A DNA stretch of 64,000 nucleotides from Flectonema sp. DT1601 (GCA_964019425.1 OZ025795.1:872001-936000); one strand, 5' to 3'; shown: positions 30,817-43,100, counted from the first letter of the stretch. The notes: generated from the letters alone by a model not told the origin. Made by a program: numbers and translations.

Positions 30817-32127
30817 CTAAATTTTAATATAATCATTAAAAGGTATGCTGACTTCGTATTCGGGACTCGTTACGACAACATCAAGTATTGCATGCAAAAA
30901 ATGACATCTGTTATTCATTTCTTGAGTGTCACTTTTCAACTGAGAGTGCCGAATAGCACCAAGACATGACGCTAACGGAACATGCGAACACCACCACATA
31001 AAAGAACTCGATGTCAGAATCGAACTTAATCCACACAATACAAGCGCGGTAAGTACTCGAGTTCGGTTTATTAAATCAGTAGCATATCTCTGATGAAAAT
31101 AATATTCATCTATTTGTTTTGAATAAATTGGAGCTAAAGAAGATGATAATAACACAGCAGGGAGCAAATGATCAACAACTGACCCCCTATGACTGATGCC
31201 TGTCTTCATTATCGATGATAATAAGCTTTCAGAGGGTGAATCTTGAGGGTGGTATCCGTATGCAACTTGCAGTTTACTTTCTACTTGCAAGAGATGAATA
31301 ACAGAATGACATATTGTTTTGACAGGGATATGTGATCTGTGATCATATTCTGACTTAATTCTCCAAAGCACTGGATAGATTTCTGAGGTCAACATTGCCA
31401 CATACTTATTACTGACAGACTTAGAGATAGAAGAACCGACAGAGTTCTTTTTTTTAACTCTTTTGGATGTCAGTTCACTTCGTAACTCAGAAAGCTTATT
31501 AATTACTATTTCAGTTACCGAATTATTTAAATCATTTTCATGTAAAACGACAGACTCGATACCGTCATCCTTTAATACGGTAACATCAGCAGTGTTGTTT
31601 TTATTGTTATGTTGCGACTGTCCATCAGACACAATTTGTCGAAGAATAGATTGTAAATACACAGAAATTATATCTAATTTTGCTTCGTCTTCAAGCCATC
31701 GACTACAATTATTAAAAATTGCTTTTATAATCGGAAAAGATGGTTGTAAGAAAGAAACATTCAATTCACCAAAGCTCTCCGAAGGAAGCCTTCGTATGTT
31801 TTGTAACAGTTGCAGTACAGAAATCATATGAAGTGGAGAGATACATGACGAAATCGATTGTTTTTTTAGTATTATTAATTTATGATTAATATCGTGGCTT
31901 GTTGACAACTCCTGACACAGCCAGTTCATCAAATTTGGTGCCTTGAGAGAATCATCAGCATCTAACATGTTATAGCAATCTGCAACGGCAGAGAGATCTT
32001 GTTTATTTAATTGTTGAATTGTGTTGTCAGAGTATGTGTTTGACCATTCCAATGCAAGATTAATTTCATGTTGGCTACCACCAGATCTCTTTAAGTGCAA
32101 CAGTCTTCTTACAACACATATTCTCAT
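30817..32127 (-). CDS. Unknown helical protein, possibly mitochondrial (436 aa)
   Basis: Intronless, 436 aa; acceptor cttcaattagattccag about 29 nt before the ATG. The N-terminus is Arg-rich and acid-free (MRICVVRRLLHLKRSGGS), fitting a mitochondrial presequence. The remainder is mostly alpha-helical with Leu/Ser-rich pairs, reminiscent of helical-repeat RNA-binding proteins of organelles (FASTK- or OPR-like), but there is no firm motif such as a RAP domain. A gene by composition; function unknown. Confidence 0.75.
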   Translation of the reverse strand: MRICVVRRLLHLKRSGGSQHEINLALEWSNTYSDNTIQQLNKQDLSAVADCYNMLDADDSLKAPNLMNWLCQELSTSHDINHKLIILKKQSISSCISPLHMISVLQLLQNIRRLPSESFGELNVSFLQPSFPIIKAIFNNCSRWLEDEAKLDIISVYLQSILRQIVSDGQSQHNNKNNTADVTVLKDDGIESVVLHENDLNNSVTEIVINKLSELRSELTSKRVKKKNSVGSSISKSVSNKYVAMLTSEIYPVLWRIKSEYDHRSHIPVKTICHSVIHLLQVESKLQVAYGYHPQDSPSESLLSSIMKTGISHRGSVVDHLLPAVLLSSSLAPIYSKQIDEYYFHQRYATDLINRTRVLTALVLCGLSSILTSSSFMWWCSHVPLASCLGAIRHSQLKSDTQEMNNRCHFLHAILDVVVTSPEYEVSIPFNDYIKI

Positions 32128-32269
32128 TCAATAGTGTACATGGGAATATCGAACCTGGAATCTAATTGAAGTAGTCATTAAATCAAAGAAAAAGCCCTCT
32201 TGAGGAAGAATACAAGTAATCGATACGAATTGACTTACAAACAGAAGATTAGAAAGTTCAACGTCTCAA

Positions 32270-32515
32270 ATAAGAATTGACTTTATCTTAAAACTATGCA
32301 GAAAATAGTATGTCATGAAACCAGAATACTAGGCACCTCGACAACTGACCAGTCGAATTCCTGTGGGATATTTAGTTTCGACATTTCGTGAGTTTTTGTT
32401 TGTGTAACGAAACCCGTGAACCGACCTAAACTGATAAAGCTAAAGGAGGGTTACGTATGCTGCCCAAAATTTTTTTTCGTTCTTTACAACACTTGTCAAA
32501 TGCGAAAAAGAAAAC
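32270..32515 (+). repeat. Dispersed repeat copy 2
   Basis: Uninterrupted copy. Blocks shared with 17785-18470 and 53395-53535: cttaaaactatgcagaaaat, acctcgacaactg, gatatttagtttcgacattt, gtgagtttttgtttgtg, gtgaaccgac, and actgataaagctaaaggagg. All three copies lie in the same orientation, opposite to the genes. Confidence 0.7.
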
Positions 32516-32768
32516 AACAAACGATAATAGAATCATGGAATTCGCAAACAATGATGATTCCAAAAGAACAAGAAAAAAACAACTCCTACTACACTACTTG
32601 CGTGAGTTACTAGAGCCGATACAAAAAGATTTTAAATCGCTGGAAGCAGAAGATCGTTCTCGTAGTGGCCGAAGGCAAACCGGAGCTGAACGACTCTTCT
32701 CCTTGGCAACTAACATAATAAAGGTTAGGGAACTGATTGAACGAAACAATATAACAATACAGAAATAA
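32457..32768 (+). CDS. Doubtful plus-strand ORF (103 aa)
   Basis: The only ATG-started frame of over 100 codons on the plus strand outside host genes and their antisense that has protein-like composition, especially the second half (LRELLEPIQKDFKSLEAEDR, then AERLFSLATNIIKVRELI, helical). It starts inside the dispersed repeat's tail. No acceptor or family was found. It may be a remnant of the repeat's own coding part or chance. Confidence 0.25.
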   Translation: MLPKIFFRSLQHLSNAKKKTTNDNRIMEFANNDDSKRTRKKQLLLHYLRELLEPIQKDFKSLEAEDRSRSGRRQTGAERLFSLATNIIKVRELIERNNITIQK

Positions 32769-32809
32769 CAATCACCCATCATGTAACCTGACCATGAGAT
32801 GTTTTACGA

Positions 32810-34036
32810 TCAGCATTTCATGTAAGGGTTCAGTGAGATTTCTGGCATAGCAAGGTCTGGAATAGAGACTTGTCCTCTTAAGTTATCATGATAGGAAGGG
32901 CTGTCACACTGGTTTCCGTCTTTACCAACAGCAAACATAACTTCGCAATTAGATCTCCACTGTGGTTGTGGTGGTTTTGTAAACTTTAAACTAAACGACA
33001 AGATACCATTAGCTGAGGTAACTGATGGGCTTCTGATTGTCGTCCAATTCGAAGGGACTGGTGTTCCCACCCACTCAACAGCCTTCATCGCAGACACTCC
33101 ACACTTCTCAGATCCTAGAAGAATACTCGCGTGTTTCATTCCAGGGAATAAAGGATAAAATCCGATTGATGCCCATCCGTCTGTCTTCGCAGAAACCTTC
33201 ATTGACACTTCTTTAGTTCTGTTATCGAAGTTCCACTGCAACTTGAAATCTGTCTGGTTGTTAATTAAATAACAAAATTTGTAAGAAGACGACGAAGACG
33301 GCTTTCGGACGAGGTCAAGTGAACCCTTCGGTTTGATGTTCTGCTGCTGCTTTAGGAGTTTTTGAATCTCAGCAGGTGGGATGTTCTTCCCAAGTGAATT
33401 ATAATGTGGGTACTCAGCTGAGTTCCATCCGTAGTTGTAACGACCTGAGTTAATAAGTTGACAGGCTTTACGATCAGCGTAATCAACTCCCTGAGGATAT
33501 CCACCAGTTGGATTCTCTCCTTGAAAAGTAAACGTGACGTCAGCATGAACAGCTGGTGGGAACATAACTTGAATTCTAAATGACTCAACATGACTAGAGT
33601 TGGAACTTATGATGATAAACTTCCACTGAAAGGTGCTGCATCCACCAGCCTGGTCGTATGCACACCAAACCATCTGAGTTGAGTTTGAGGTATCTGACTG
33701 CCAAAGGTAGTCGTTTAGAACAGCTGCAGGTTTAGAGACGTCATTACTCATAAAGTGTCTGAGTAACCCACAGTACGTTACCATTGTTGGTGTTACTAAG
33801 AACTGTTGATGACTACCCATAATCATACCGTCTAAGAAGATGTCTTCCATGAGCCATATTCCTCTTTCTTTATCAACTGGTTGGATGCTCCAAATCATTG
33901 GAATTCCTTTCATCGGTCCAATCGGAGCGGTTGTCGGTTCACCGGCGTACCATCCTGTGAGCTTATCACTGAATTCAAATCCATTGATCGCAACTGAGCA
34001 AAGCAACAGCGATATCGCTTTCAGAGATCTGCTCAT
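32810..34036 (-). CDS. Secreted DOMON-domain protein (408 aa)
   Basis: Intronless, 408 aa; ATG 20 nt after a strong acceptor (tttatatttcactacag). Residues 1-19 are a signal peptide (LLCSVAINGFEF cleavage region). Residues 20-235 form a Cys/Trp-rich beta-type domain of unknown family with several N-x-S/T sites. A DOMON domain spans about 262-385: LQWNFDNRTKEVSMKVSAKT, then GWASIGFYPLFPGMKHA. DOMON folds bind haem or sugar in secreted or membrane redox proteins. No cytochrome b561 helices follow, so this is a soluble secreted form. Confidence 0.82.
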   Translation of the reverse strand: MSRSLKAISLLLCSVAINGFEFSDKLTGWYAGEPTTAPIGPMKGIPMIWSIQPVDKERGIWLMEDIFLDGMIMGSHQQFLVTPTMVTYCGLLRHFMSNDVSKPAAVLNDYLWQSDTSNSTQMVWCAYDQAGGCSTFQWKFIIISSNSSHVESFRIQVMFPPAVHADVTFTFQGENPTGGYPQGVDYADRKACQLINSGRYNYGWNSAEYPHYNSLGKNIPPAEIQKLLKQQQNIKPKGSLDLVRKPSSSSSYKFCYLINNQTDFKLQWNFDNRTKEVSMKVSAKTDGWASIGFYPLFPGMKHASILLGSEKCGVSAMKAVEWVGTPVPSNWTTIRSPSVTSANGILSFSLKFTKPPQPQWRSNCEVMFAVGKDGNQCDSPSYHDNLRGQVSIPDLAMPEISLNPYMKC

Positions 34037-34195
34037 CTTTCTTTTTATGTTTATGGCTGTAGTGAAATATAAAGATTAATAAAACTACTATAAAGAGAAA
34101 CACAATAGACTACGTGTGCTCCTGTTATACAAAACAACAGCAAACTGTAGTAGTCATACGTGTCGGTAGTCTGTTGTTGGTACACAACGTTCCTT

Positions 34196-37100
34196 TCACT
34201 GGAAATGACCTTCCCACGAGCTAACAACATCTATTGCCATTCCGAGTGAAATATTAAACGACGAAGAGGTCTCGTTATTTGGAGTTTTCAAAACTAAAAT
34301 TCTATGCGGAAAGTCTTCTTCATCAGCTTGCTGTTCATCACCAACATCAACATGTCGGCTTCGAGATTGTGGATACGACTTAATTGTGGGATTCCACGCT
34401 GACGGTGGTATGTCCCAAAGAGTTTTCCAAAGCAAGTCTTCAGAAGACAATGTTCTTGTTGCAGGATAGATACAGTCACTGAGATCTAATTTTGATTTTA
34501 ACATTCTGGAAAGAGATACCATTCCCACAGATGTCACAGTCTTTGTCTTCGCATCAAACACTACTATCCACCTCAGAATAGCACCACTACCCTCCCAAAC
34601 TGAAAATACATACACAGGAACATAAGGAAGCTTTACGTCAAAATCGTTATTTTTTTTTGCATACTGAATTATAAAGTCAGATAACACCTCTCTGGGTGAC
34701 ACACCGTCAGTGAATAACTTTTCTTCAGTCTCCTGTAGTATGATAATATGACAGTACTGAGAAGGTATGTTAATAATTCTTCCTTGTTTTGAGCTGTATT
34801 GTCGTGTGTACACTCGAGCAACCACATTATAGAACACGTCTTCCATAATGACCTTAACTGTTACGACAGAAACAGTCGCAGGGTTTTGATTACCAAAAAG
34901 AGATTCAGAAGAATACCGATGCTGTCTATTTAGAGACAAACAATAAACTCGATGCCAACTAGGTAGTGATGATCTGCTATAACACGTTGTTAGAGATTCA
35001 CATAAACAGAATGCTGCTTTTTGATTATAAAGAGCTGCTGTCAGCGCACTTGATGTACTAAACGCATCTAATATCACTGACACGATCATTCTCGATTTCA
35101 AAGACAATAAATTAATCAATGAAGGATCACTATTAAAACAGTTATTAATTATGTTATATCCTCTGATTTGTGTAAATAGAAAATTTTGAAGCACATCACA
35201 CTCTTCAGATACACTAGAAGATTCTTCATCTAGCAACCAATTACCATCATTGTCTTGACTATTGTCTATGACGGTACTGGGTAACTTAACAGAGAGGTAT
35301 TTATGACTGGAATCATCTTTCTTATCATCAACGACATCAGTGATAGTTTTATCACCGTTATCTAATGCGTGAAGTAGTCGTTCACATTTTTTAAAAAAGT
35401 CGATTTGAGATAGTTGGAGATTGTGTTCTCTGTTGATACTTGTACATGTGCTGTGGTCATCATCATCATCATCATCATCATCATCGTCAGTTTGTTTTAT
35501 ACGATGATGCAAGACACTGTATAACATCGAATATAGATCTGTCTGACTGCTGTTCATTAGGAAAAGTATCACGGCGGTCCAGTTACCCATCGCAATTGCT
35601 CTAAAAACACAGTTTTTTAACAAAGTATAAGTAACACAATCACTCTTTAGTGATTGTTTAATAATTAATTTTAAAATTGAAATATCATAACAACGATCGA
35701 TAACATCGAATAACACGTCTTCTAAAAAAGAAATTGTGAGGGACTTTATATCTTTAGAAATTAGAAGGTTTCCGAGGATGCTCCACGACTTATATTTATG
35801 ACATGATTCTATTAGTTTGTTAGAGTCTGTATTGATGTTTGATATTTCACATGCCGACATCACTTTATTAAACAGATCAACGTTACTGAACTCTATCGAA
35901 ACGATAATTATTTTTTTTAATAAGTTTTCAATGTCTGAAAATTGATCTTCAAAAACATTATTTATGTAGTATGATGACTCACGTTTTTTATCGGCTTTTG
36001 ACATAAATGGTTTGGGAGCAGTTGTTATATTTTCATAGAAATTACGCAACCGGAGGTGTTTATCAGCTGAAAGTTGAGCATAAGCTAACGACGTTGTTTT
36101 TAAATAATACACGAGGATTTGATTAGTCAGAAATTGTAGTATGCGTTGAGAACGATTCCTCAAAGCAGATGATATCACGTCAATGAGCTGTGATTGAAAT
36201 TCGCGAGACAATGATTTTATTAATATTATATTCTTAAATAGTTGTAAATCATCATTTTTAACTACGCTGCTTAACAACGATTCAAGATCACTTACGCAAA
36301 AATCCAATCTAAACTTCCACAGTAATTTACTTATAAACTGACGTGTCATAATCGAATTATTTTCGCTGCTGTTGTTCACAAATGACTCGACTAACATACC
36401 CAAAAGACAATAGTTTTTATTATTTATTACCATTTGCAACAGTTGTTTATTCCTACATCTTAATGCAATGAGTGCAGTTACCGAATATAAGTCAAACTTA
36501 ACACACGAAATAAGCGATAAGTCCGTAATGTGTTTGAGATGAAGTAGAGGAGGAGGATAGCTAACAACTAGTGAGGGAGATACAGAGACACCAACATATA
36601 AAAAGAATAAACCGAGCTGTTGATGGTTTGTTTCAGCTGATTCAATCAGACTTATAAGATTGCTTTTGGATATGAATGAGATTATCTTTTGCCAAATTTC
36701 AAAAAACATCATTTTATTATATTTTTTACCAGACGAATGCCTTGAAAATAATAATTTTGACGCGGCAATAGAAGCATCAGGAACCGTAACTCGATTACTT
36801 CTGAAAGACGGCATTGCGATGTTTGACGAAACAAGAATTGGATTTCCCTTGATAGGCTTACCCACAACTAAGACGTCTTCATGAAGTGATATTTTTAAAC
36901 CATCAGATGAAAGCTGCAGTGGAATCTGATAATCGAGATGGTTTATGATTGCCAAGTCTTTTCTTCCAGAACTATTTTTCATGTATTCTGTTTTCACAGC
37001 TGCTTTGCAAGCTGCAATAGGTGACATTGACAATATCTCTCTGGATATGCTTGACTCAAATTCAACATCGTTTAGAGAAAAGTCGGTGTTCGTATTTAGG

Positions 37101-37234
37101 ATGATTAATATCTTTGTTATTGAAAGAAAATCGTTGTTCTGTTTCAGGCATTTCAATGATTTTTGTAAAATTGGTTGTTGACTTGCTCTAATTGCAACCA
37201 CCACATACGGTACTGAGAGTAGCAGTTGCAGTCC

Positions 37235-37268
<34 letters not shown>

Positions 37269-38240
37269 CGCCGAAGCGAAGATGCCGGGAAGAAACCACA
37301 TGCTAGTACAGTTCTTTTACTTTTCTTTGTCTGCTGGAATTCTATCTGAGAAAACCGGTAGTCTTTAAAATTGTAAGCCAATTTTTTTTTTTTTTTTTTT
37401 TTCAAATTCTTGTCACGCATTATTCAGTTTGCAGCAAAAAAAAAAAATAAATAAAACATAAAACATACCAACAATGTTATGCTCTTCTAGGTTAAAAATG
37501 AATGCTTTTTCCGCAGGATAGGATTCCACAGGACAGCACTCCAAAACACATTTAATTGACTCTACGAAAGTAAAAAAAGCAATTCGTGAATTCCATTCAA
37601 TCAGTTCAGGTGCTGTACGATGCCAATACAATAAAGCCTTTGGAGAATCTGATAGTAAGTGAGCTGGGAATCGTCTTCCAATTAATGAGAGTTGTCGAGA
37701 GAACGACTCAGACACGACACCCGTTGAAATGATAAGACGGACCAGTCTAATTGAAAGCTGATCAGTGAGAGAAGAACCAAATTTTTCGAATATTTGATTC
37801 AAAAAATTATATCTTTTATGTAAACACGCATATTCCAATGGAGAAATCCCATACACATCGGGTGTAACAACGTCTTTGAGAACGATCGACTTATCGATTA
37901 CCTTATTATTATAAGCCATTGAATGAGCATTGTTTCGATTTGTAAAGTTACTGTGGTAGCATATTTCTGATCGAGAATTGATAAGAAGAAGTCGGTGGTC
38001 GTGATGTTTCAAAGTTTCGCCTCTCATCCATCGCCTATGAGGTAATGCTACTTTAGATACAACTACTTCGTGTTCCCTCTGCAGTCGGATCCCTTGTAAG
38101 TTTTTATCTAAAAAAACGAATTGAAAAGTTTCAATATTCAATAGCAACCTTACTTCAAGGAGGGTACTATTCGTTGAAATTTCATCGTTTTGTAACACCT
38201 CACCAGTGGAGATATCGTGTAAATGCACCGAGACTCCCAT
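34196..38240 (-). CDS. Ankyrin-like large protein, two exons (1,269 aa)
   Basis: Exons (minus): 38240-37469 and 37233-34196, intron 235 nt with donor gtatgt and acceptor poly-A then tag; phase 1 and total length close exactly. The joined reading is ...EEHNIVG-LQLLLSVPYVVV. The N-terminal 70 residues look ubiquitin-like. A clear ankyrin unit is at about 125-155 (DVYGISPLEYACLHKRYNF), and much of the middle is helical-repeat in character. An Asp-run is encoded by (TCA)n at about 35455-35486. The C-terminal 250 residues include a beta-rich globular region (YVPVYVFSVWEGSGAILRWI). Function unknown. The open frame that runs through the intron as a Lys-rich leader is not coding. Confidence 0.8.
37234..37468 (-). 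repeat. Repeat-bearing 235-nt intron with two poly-T tracts
   Basis: Two plus-strand T-runs (37237-37268, 32 bases; 37382-37402, 21 bases) bound a segment whose core (tatctgag...tagtctttaaaattgtaagcca, 37342-37377) recurs at 53972-54004. Most introns here are 64-88 nt, so the extra length is explained by the insertion. Confidence 0.6.
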
Positions 38241-40139
38241 CTTTAAAGAAGGTCATGAAATTGACATTTTTTATTATTACTTTACTCCAAAGGACCTGTT
38301 GTGTAAAAAGTATACTTCAAGAGGCGATTCCTATTAAGTACTACTAGGTTACTTGGTACTGTTGTTTACCTGTGTTGAAAATAGGTTTATAACTCAACTA
38401 TGGAGATCCGATCAATTTTGTTTTTTTGTTCTTTTTGTTCTTTTTGTTTATTCAATTTCTTTCGTTTTCGTTTTTTTTTTTTTTTTTTTGTTTTTTTTTA
38501 CCACACAAATTCCACGACTCTGTTTTTTTTTTTGTTTTTATTTTTTTTGTTTTTTTTGCTTTTTTTTACTTTTTTTTTTTTTTTTTTTAATAAGAGTTCC
38601 ATTCTCACTTCAGTTTATTTTTTAAAAGGATTGCTTCGACTACATCCCAATAATGGAATTGAATTATCAATTTGTTTATTAGTTGTTGTTTTTTTTTTTT
38701 GTTTTTTTCCTGTTTTTGATTTTTTTTTTTTTTTTTTTTTTGTTTCCTACTTGTGAGGGGTAGAGCATAAAATGCGAAACCGTAAAGTATGACATAAAAA
38801 ACAAATTAACCTAAAACATTCTTACCTTCGACAAAAGAAACAGAAAGTAATCAGTCGTCTACTTTAATCAATTGCATCTTTCGCCCTCATTCGTTGTATT
38901 ATTTTAAATTGCACCGTAGGCACACTTCTGAACAATAACATTAAACAATATGCTAACAGCTTCAATCTTATATTTCATTTCAATTTTTTTTTTTTTTTTT
39001 TCTTCTCCCACCCAAAATCCAAGGCCAATAATTAAAAAAAAACATAAAAAACACGATATTCGCACAAAGAGAAATTGCAAGGATTTTCTTCGTTGTGGGA
39101 AAAAGACGGGTGACGAGAAACGACAAATATACGTGTGGCCGTATGGTCAACGCAAATAAAACGGGGAACGAGAAAGAACTGAAATAATAAATAAATACTC
39201 TACCAAGCGCCGTGTGCTCTAAGGGGAAAAAAAGGGTAAAATTCATTCGCGAAGTAGACCTTAGCAGTTACTACCACTAAAAAAAAAAAAAGGGAAGAAA
39301 AGAACAAAAAGAGAAGGTTTGATGCGTGTTAGGTAAAGTGAGAGACTCCTCTCTTTTTTCCTCATTCTTCCTTTTTTTTTTTTCGTAGTTTCATCCTGAC
39401 CATATTTCAAGGTAAAATAAACCAGCTGCGTTTGTTGTCTTGCATCACCAAAGAAAACTGAGTCTCTCTTCGAGAGATAACAATCACAACAACAACAGAT
39501 TTAATGCGAACAACGAGATCTCTCCAGCATGGTAATACGTTCTAACTGGTCAATTTATTTATTATCGTTTCTTTTTTTTTTTTTTTTTTTAAAGAATCCC
39601 CCACGTCTCTTAATTCGTTTTGTGAATTTACTGACTTTGTCAACGGGAAGAAATGATGGAAGAAATATAATTTAAAAAAAAAAAAAAAAACGATTTTTGT
39701 CAAGAAGAAAACAACGAATAAACTAAAATACGAGTGATTTTAGAGCGTAGCAGCTGTGCAATGAGCATCGGGAGAATAAGAGGTTTCAGGGGTACGTACA
39801 GTGAACATCACTAAAGACAAAATGAAAAAGAGCGTAACGAAAAGAAAATAAACAAACAAGCTCAGAACTACAACAGAATAGCAGGCAGCGTGTGGTTTCT
39901 TATAAGACACACCCACATACTGAGGTTAGGATAATAATAACGTTGAAAGACCGAATACACAAATATACGATATCAGAAATAAGGACACATCGGCTTCTGC
40001 GCAGGAAACGATGTTCGTCTGCAGCCTCTGTCATCTGACCACTCCCCTTGTCACTGATCGGTCATTTCCTGTAGAGACACAGAAAGCTATTGACCTTGTA
40101 GGTACTAGTGATTCACCTCTTTGAGATAGAGACTACTTT
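38241..40139. other. Gene-free 1.9 kb
   Basis: Dominated by T-rich stretches (38420-38760) whose ORFs encode only Phe runs, an A/T-rich middle, and a less biased right end (39900-40139) that is the likely 3' untranslated region of the DUF789-like gene. A short inverted sequence (gtgtggtttcttataagaca, 39893) is the only structure noticed. Confidence 0.5.
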
Positions 40140-43100
40140 CTATCCGTAGTGGAGACTCATTGATCTAAGTTGAGGCATTCGCAAAACGCACTGCTCGTAG
40201 TCGGTATGACCACCACCATGACGCTGTGACTTCAAGTGGTCCATTAATTCGTTTACGGTTTGTACTAAATGAAGAGGTCCAACAAAGGTATGAGGATCAC
40301 ACATGATGTCTGTGTTTGTTTCAAAACCAGTTTGTCTGGCATAAGTTGCATTAGCAAACCATGTTGATGGATTCAATTTGTAAGGTATGAATCCAAATAT
40401 TGGTATTCGAGCAACCATCGGCCACAAACCTGGTCCTGAGTCCTGTGATGAGAAGAGAGTTCCACGAGGAGATCCAATCACTTCCTCGTCTTCATCATCA
40501 GAAGTGTAGTTGCTGATTACTTCATCAGTTCCCATTTGGGATCTGTCTGGGTCTGTAGGCTGAACTGCCAGTGATGATTTCGCATCCTCACTTTCATTAT
40601 CTTCGACACTCACATTCGCATCATCGTCAGGCTTACCAGTGCACTCAGTTGATTCCTTAAGTGATACTTCCTCTTTGTTCTCCTCCTTTTCTTCTTGTTC
40701 TTGCGTTTCTCCTTCTCCTTCCTCTTTTTCATCTTTGTTAGTTGGCTCAGTCTCAGCAGACTCAGTCACTTCCGTTTTAAGTTCAACAGGAGGACAATCA
40801 TTATTGTTTTCCACCGTCGCTACAATGCTCACTGCAGCAATAATAGCAGCAGCATGCTCTGAAGGAACTGGTTTCTGTTTTAGGTTGAAGTTTTTTTCAT
40901 TGCTGCAGTAATGCCTTATACACACGTTGTGAAAATAAAGAAAAACATACCACAACAGTGGAAGGCGCCATAGCACCATAGGGGTTGTGGATAAACTCTG
41001 CAGCTTCGATGACATTACTGGAAGTCTTAGGATCAGATTTCACAACAGCAGGGGAAGTCTTAGGATCAGATTTCACAACAGCAGGGGAAGTCTTAGGATC
41101 AGATTTCACAACAGGAGAGGATGGTTTCTTACTTGAGGATGAGTCCGGTGACACATTAGGAGGAGGAACCCATTGACCTCGTACCATCTCTCTCAGGTCA
41201 CTGCTCGACATTTTCCTGTTGTTTTTTTTTTTTGTTTGTTTGTTTTTCCACCCCTTAGGTGTCTTTTACTATCATAATTACACACCAGTAGTTTCCTGTT
41301 AACGTCCAAAACCAAGCATCCCTAGCTGGTCTATTTGGTCTTATCAAGTGATAAGTAATAATAGATCCACTTAACTTAGATCTCGACACGCTGAGGCATA
41401 AGATTGGAGACCACGTGATGGCGTACCTATTTTGTTTGTTTTGCAGTCAATACGTCAACAGTCTGAGCTTTATGAGAATAAAACATACCAACTATGATGA
41501 GATAAAGATGTCGATCTTGCCTTCATTAAAAGTTCGTACTCAGGTGATTGTGATAGTTCAGATACTGTTTCCCAAACACCTTTCCATGCATCGGGTGTTT
41601 CAGAGGAAAACCACTGAACTGATGGAGTTTCTGTCCCCACAGAGTCTTCTGAGAAAAGCTGAAATCCACTTAAGTGAGGTGCAAAGTGCAACTCTGAGGC
41701 ATCATCATCAACCTGAATAGGAACCTCAATACCTGACGGACTGTCGTAAAACCTCCACAGATCACGTAACTTAAACGAAGGCTCTTCAAGACCAGCTCTG
41801 TTACGAGGAACAGACAATGACAGAGAAGGTGTAATAGTCGCAAAGAATCGAGTGATATTAGTTTGTAGATAAGCGCAAGCAGCTACAGACATATCTTGAA
41901 TAGTCTCAATAACATCAGTAGTTCTATTTACACTAGTAAGTTGTAAGGCAGGTACCTTTTCGTTCAACTCCATTAACGTCTGTGGTGAGAACATTCCAGG
42001 CAGATGAGGAACGTGTGGCATTGGAGGTCGTCCTGTTTGTTAATATTTAAAAGTGGTCACAAAACAGATCAATTCAACAACACAAATAAGACATACCTGC
42101 ATGATGATGATGATGGTGGTGGTGATGGTGATGATGATGATGCTGGTGTGACTGGTGAGCCAAGTGGTGGTGTGGGAGCGGAGGATGATGATGAGGATGT
42201 AAGTGGTGGTGATGATGATGAGGATGACCAGAATGAGCTAAATGATGAATGTGATGATGAGAATGATGATGGTGATGGTGATGGTGTAGAGCTGTATGCA
42301 TTGCATTCTTCTTCTTGCTATCATTTCCTTTTTCCTTCTGATCTTTCTTACCTCCCATAGAAGCCAACGCTGCAGCGGAACCAACAGCCGTTAAGACTGC
42401 AGCCGCAGTGCCATCATTCACCGAAGTCTGTTGCTGTTGCTGTTGCTGCTGATACTTCCCATTTGAATTACCTCCGCCTGAATTACCCTTCCGACTTCCA
42501 TTACTCGTCGAGTTACCGACGGAGGTAACACTGTTGGTTGGAGTACTCGTGGCTTTCGTAAATGAATTACTCAAACCTCCACCTGGAATCACTTCAGCAT
42601 GGTGCTTATCACTAGACTGAGAGTCAGGAGTTGACCGTTCCTGCTGTGAGTGTTTTGAAGAAAATTGGTCCGACTGACGCTTTTGATTTCCAGAGTTAGA
42701 ATTGTTGGGGGTGTTACTACTACTGGCAGATGATTTCTTATTGAATTTTTCTGCTGGTGTTCCATTGGCAGGACTTCCAACCATGATTGGCATTCCTCCG
42801 TGAGGTACAGACACAGAAATTGGAGGTCTCACAACATGACTTTGAACACCCATTGTGGGAACCACACCAGGTGTTGGGGGAGCCAGAGTTGGGATTTGAT
42901 TCATCTGAGGAATCCCACCCTTCAAGACCTGCTGAGGCATAAGAGGAATATGTAATGGATTCAACCCACCGATAGTATTATGACTCATCGCTGCTTGTGA
43001 TAATTGTTGTTGGAGAATTTGTTGCTGCTGAAACATTAATACTTGCGCTTGAAGTACTAAGAAATCATGTTGCTCTTTTCCAATATTTGGGGAAGCCGCT

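Larger units (their letters stand above)
32128..32809. other. Intergenic with dispersed repeat copy 2 and a plus-strand ORF
   Basis: Contains the dispersed repeat (32270-32515). A plus-strand ATG frame of 103 codons (32457-32768) begins in its tail. Confidence 0.6.

Noticed and set aside
37234-37420. Lys-rich N-terminus of the 1,074-codon frame as coding
   Set aside because: It is read from poly-A tracts inside an intron; the donor at 37468 and acceptor at 37234 join the upstream exon in phase.
38353-38756. Phe-rich plus-strand ORFs
   Set aside because: Products of poly-T runs, no acceptor, no protein-like composition.
40875-41015. Upstream part of the 291-codon frame as coding
   Set aside because: It overlaps the preceding exon in another frame and the 76-nt intron; phase shows coding resumes at 40874.
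40985-41176. Plus-strand ORF with GEVLGSDFTTA repeats
   Set aside because: Antisense of the in-frame 33-bp repeat of the DUF789-like gene.
42004-42360. Asp/Gly-rich plus-strand ORF
   Set aside because: Antisense of the His-codon tract.
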